From the IMG/VR virus record IMGVR_UViG_3300034520_000190, positions 1 through 24,872 of that record: a stretch of DNA of 24,872 bases, one strand, 5' to 3'. Under the pieces are notes generated by a model. That model was not told where the DNA came from, searched no databases, and was given only the letters and a program-made list of their open reading frames with translations. Shown here in pieces: positions 23,870 through 24,872 of this stretch. The position numbers and the translations under genes are program-made. Source of the stretch: a virus. Each line of letters opens with the position of its first letter. The stretch's first letter is position 1.

Positions 23870-24274
23870 TCAGAATCCATCATCGAACCAGGTATTTCCG
23901 ATGTAGCGCCCAACCGTACTCCTTCCCCAGCTGTAATCGGTGTAAAGGTTCCTGCCGAGCCAGTAGCTTGTTGCACTCGTCCCGTCGCTCCAGTTCGTGT
24001 AGAAGCGGCTGCCCAGCCGGTAACCGGAAGAGCTTAAACCGTTGCTGTAATCGGTGTAAATGCGGTTGCCGATGCGGTAGGTTGTCGCACTCAGGCCGTT
24101 GCTCCAGTCGGTGTAAAGACGGTTGCCTATGTAGTAGCTTTTTGCCGTGAGCCCGTTGCCGTAATCGTAGTAGTACGTCCTGCCGATCCAGTAACCGGTA
24201 CCGGCAAAAGCCGTTGCCGAGAGGGCCAGGACCAGCACGAGTGCAAGCACAAGTATTGCCGCCGTCTTTTTCAC
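23870..24274 (-). CDS. Secreted protein of 19-residue Tyr/Gly/Asn repeats
   Basis: The GTG start at 24274 is chosen because AAAGGAGGTGATC precedes it at ideal spacing; another in-frame GTG at 24283 lies inside that site. Of 134 residues, 1-24 form a signal peptide (KK, long Leu/Val/Ala core, ATAFA cleavage site). The mature part is five exact 19-residue repeats (28-46, 47-65, 66-84, 85-103, 104-122) and a partial sixth, with consensus Y-x-[IL]-G-[NSR]-R-x-Y-[TY]-[DN]-[YW]-x-x-G-x-[ST]. There is no cysteine and no anchor. The ribosome binding site begins right at the repressor stop, so it is expressed in lysogeny. The function is unknown; a lysogenic-conversion or surface-acting role is inferred from context. 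Confidence 0.85.
   Translation of the reverse strand: MKKTAAILVLALVLVLALSATAFAGTGYWIGRTYYYDYGNGLTAKSYYIGNRLYTDWSNGLSATTYRIGNRIYTDYSNGLSSSGYRLGSRFYTNWSDGTSATSYWLGRNLYTDYSWGRSTVGRYIGNTWFDDGF
23873..24193 (-). repeat. 57-bp coding tandem repeats in the secreted protein
   Basis: Five full units and one partial unit without length variation encode the IG-x-R-x-Y-T-D repeat. Unit-to-unit differences are spread through the sequence, so this is a protein-level repeat and not a recent DNA expansion. Confidence 0.85.
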
Positions 24275-24289
24275 CTGGATCACCTCCTT

Positions 24290-24872
24290 TCACTTGAATC
24301 TTTTTATAGCTTGAATAACCTCTCCAAGAACCATAATTTCGTCGGGCTTGTAGATTTGCAGGTCATAGTTCGGGTTTTCCGGTTTCAGGATTATCATGCC
24401 GTTTTGGCTATAATATTTCTTTACTGTTGCTTCGCCGGTTTCTCTTACCAATACCACGGCAATGCTGCCGTTGTCTACTAAAGACTGCTTGCGCACAAGA
24501 ACCAGGCTACCGTCAAATATACCCGCATTTCTCATGCTATCGCCTGTGACACGCAGAAAAAAGTATTCGCCGCCCATTATGTCCTCTTCGGACACCCAGC
24601 AATAGTCAATGATATTCTCCTCCGCGTATATCGGTTCTCCCGCCCTGATTATGCCATAAACCGGGACAGGCACAAGTTTGCCGGCGGGGTAGGTGCCCGG
24701 AATAAGAGAGATGTCGGGATTGCTGCCGCCCAGCAGGTAGTCTATTGAAACACCAAAAAATTGGGCAATGCGCTTTAGCATCTCAATGTCCGGCTTGCGG
24801 GTACCCCTCTCATACTGGCAAATTGTTGATTTTCCAACCCCGAGGATTTTACCCAGTTCCTCCTGGGTAATC
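24290..24872 (-). CDS. CI/LexA-type phage repressor (XRE + S24 peptidase), 5' end outside window
   Basis: The frame is open to the right edge, so the N-terminus is missing. The visible part begins ITQEELGKILGVGKSTICQYERG, the second half of an XRE helix-turn-helix, followed by FFGVSIDYLLGG. After a linker comes a LexA-like S24 domain. The self-cleavage Ala-Gly is in GIIRAGEP, catalytic Ser in TGDSMRNAGIFDG, and catalytic Lys in ATVKKYY. Such repressors hold the prophage silent and cleave themselves when RecA is activated by DNA damage. The motifs are intact, so induction should be SOS-dependent. The gene leads the reverse operon with the secreted repeat protein and the integrase. An internal ATG at 24781 is not the true start. 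Confidence 0.93.
   Translation of the reverse strand, partial: ITQEELGKILGVGKSTICQYERGTRKPDIEMLKRIAQFFGVSIDYLLGGSNPDISLIPGTYPAGKLVPVPVYGIIRAGEPIYAEENIIDYCWVSEEDIMGGEYFFLRVTGDSMRNAGIFDGSLVLVRKQSLVDNGSIAVVLVRETGEATVKKYYSQNGMIILKPENPNYDLQIYKPDEIMVLGEVIQAIKRFK

Noticed and set aside
1-24872. CRISPR arrays, tRNA genes, retron or other named defence systems
   Set aside because: No regularly spaced identical repeats, no cloverleaf-like tRNA sequence, and no reverse transcriptase or defence-type effector motif was found on either strand by eye.

Overview
The window is one end of a temperate, short-tailed (podovirus-type) bacteriophage or prophage genome from a Gram-positive host. Strong AGGAGG/GGGGTGAT ribosome binding sites, a moderately GC-rich base composition, a copper-amine-oxidase-like stalk domain on the endolysin, and a large serine integrase beside a LexA-type repressor all point to Firmicutes. 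A Peptococcaceae/Thermoanaerobacterales-like clostridium is my guess. I see no bacterial housekeeping genes, rRNA or tRNA.

Layout. Positions 1-824 hold three small genes at the end of an upstream module: a zinc-ribbon protein fragment, a CxxCxGxG zinc protein and an unknown. Positions 825-1087 are non-coding but contain a consensus promoter followed by a very long, G-U-tolerant RNA helix. Positions 1088-21829 are one tightly packed forward late operon: terminase small and large subunits, portal, two small proteins, scaffold, SU10-like major capsid protein, a small protein, holin, amidase endolysin, head-tail adaptor, tail nozzle/propeller protein, a mosaic tail fibre/spike, small proteins, two likely virion-internal proteins, and an 1821-residue polyvalent protein (lytic transglycosylase + HExxH zincin + LPD38-like region). 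Two AT-rich insertions interrupt it: a reverse-strand HNH endonuclease (4750-5403) and a small-ORF islet around 13850-14370. There are no tail tube, sheath or tape-measure genes, which fits a short tail.

Right of a bidirectional terminator (21814-21840) the reverse strand carries a small membrane protein, then a 48-bp dyad centred on a CA dinucleotide (22235-22282), which I read as the attP of the adjacent serine integrase. The lysogeny operon follows on the reverse strand: XRE/S24 repressor (running off the right edge), a secreted protein of 19-residue repeats, and the integrase.

The parts most worth a second look are the structured RNA before terS (919-1069), the attP-like dyad and what it says about integration state, the secreted repeat protein in the lysogeny operon, the recombination-patchwork tail fibre, and a minute antisense ORF with its own ribosome binding site and terminator (14044-14130). 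No stretch longer than about 265 bases lacks a gene.
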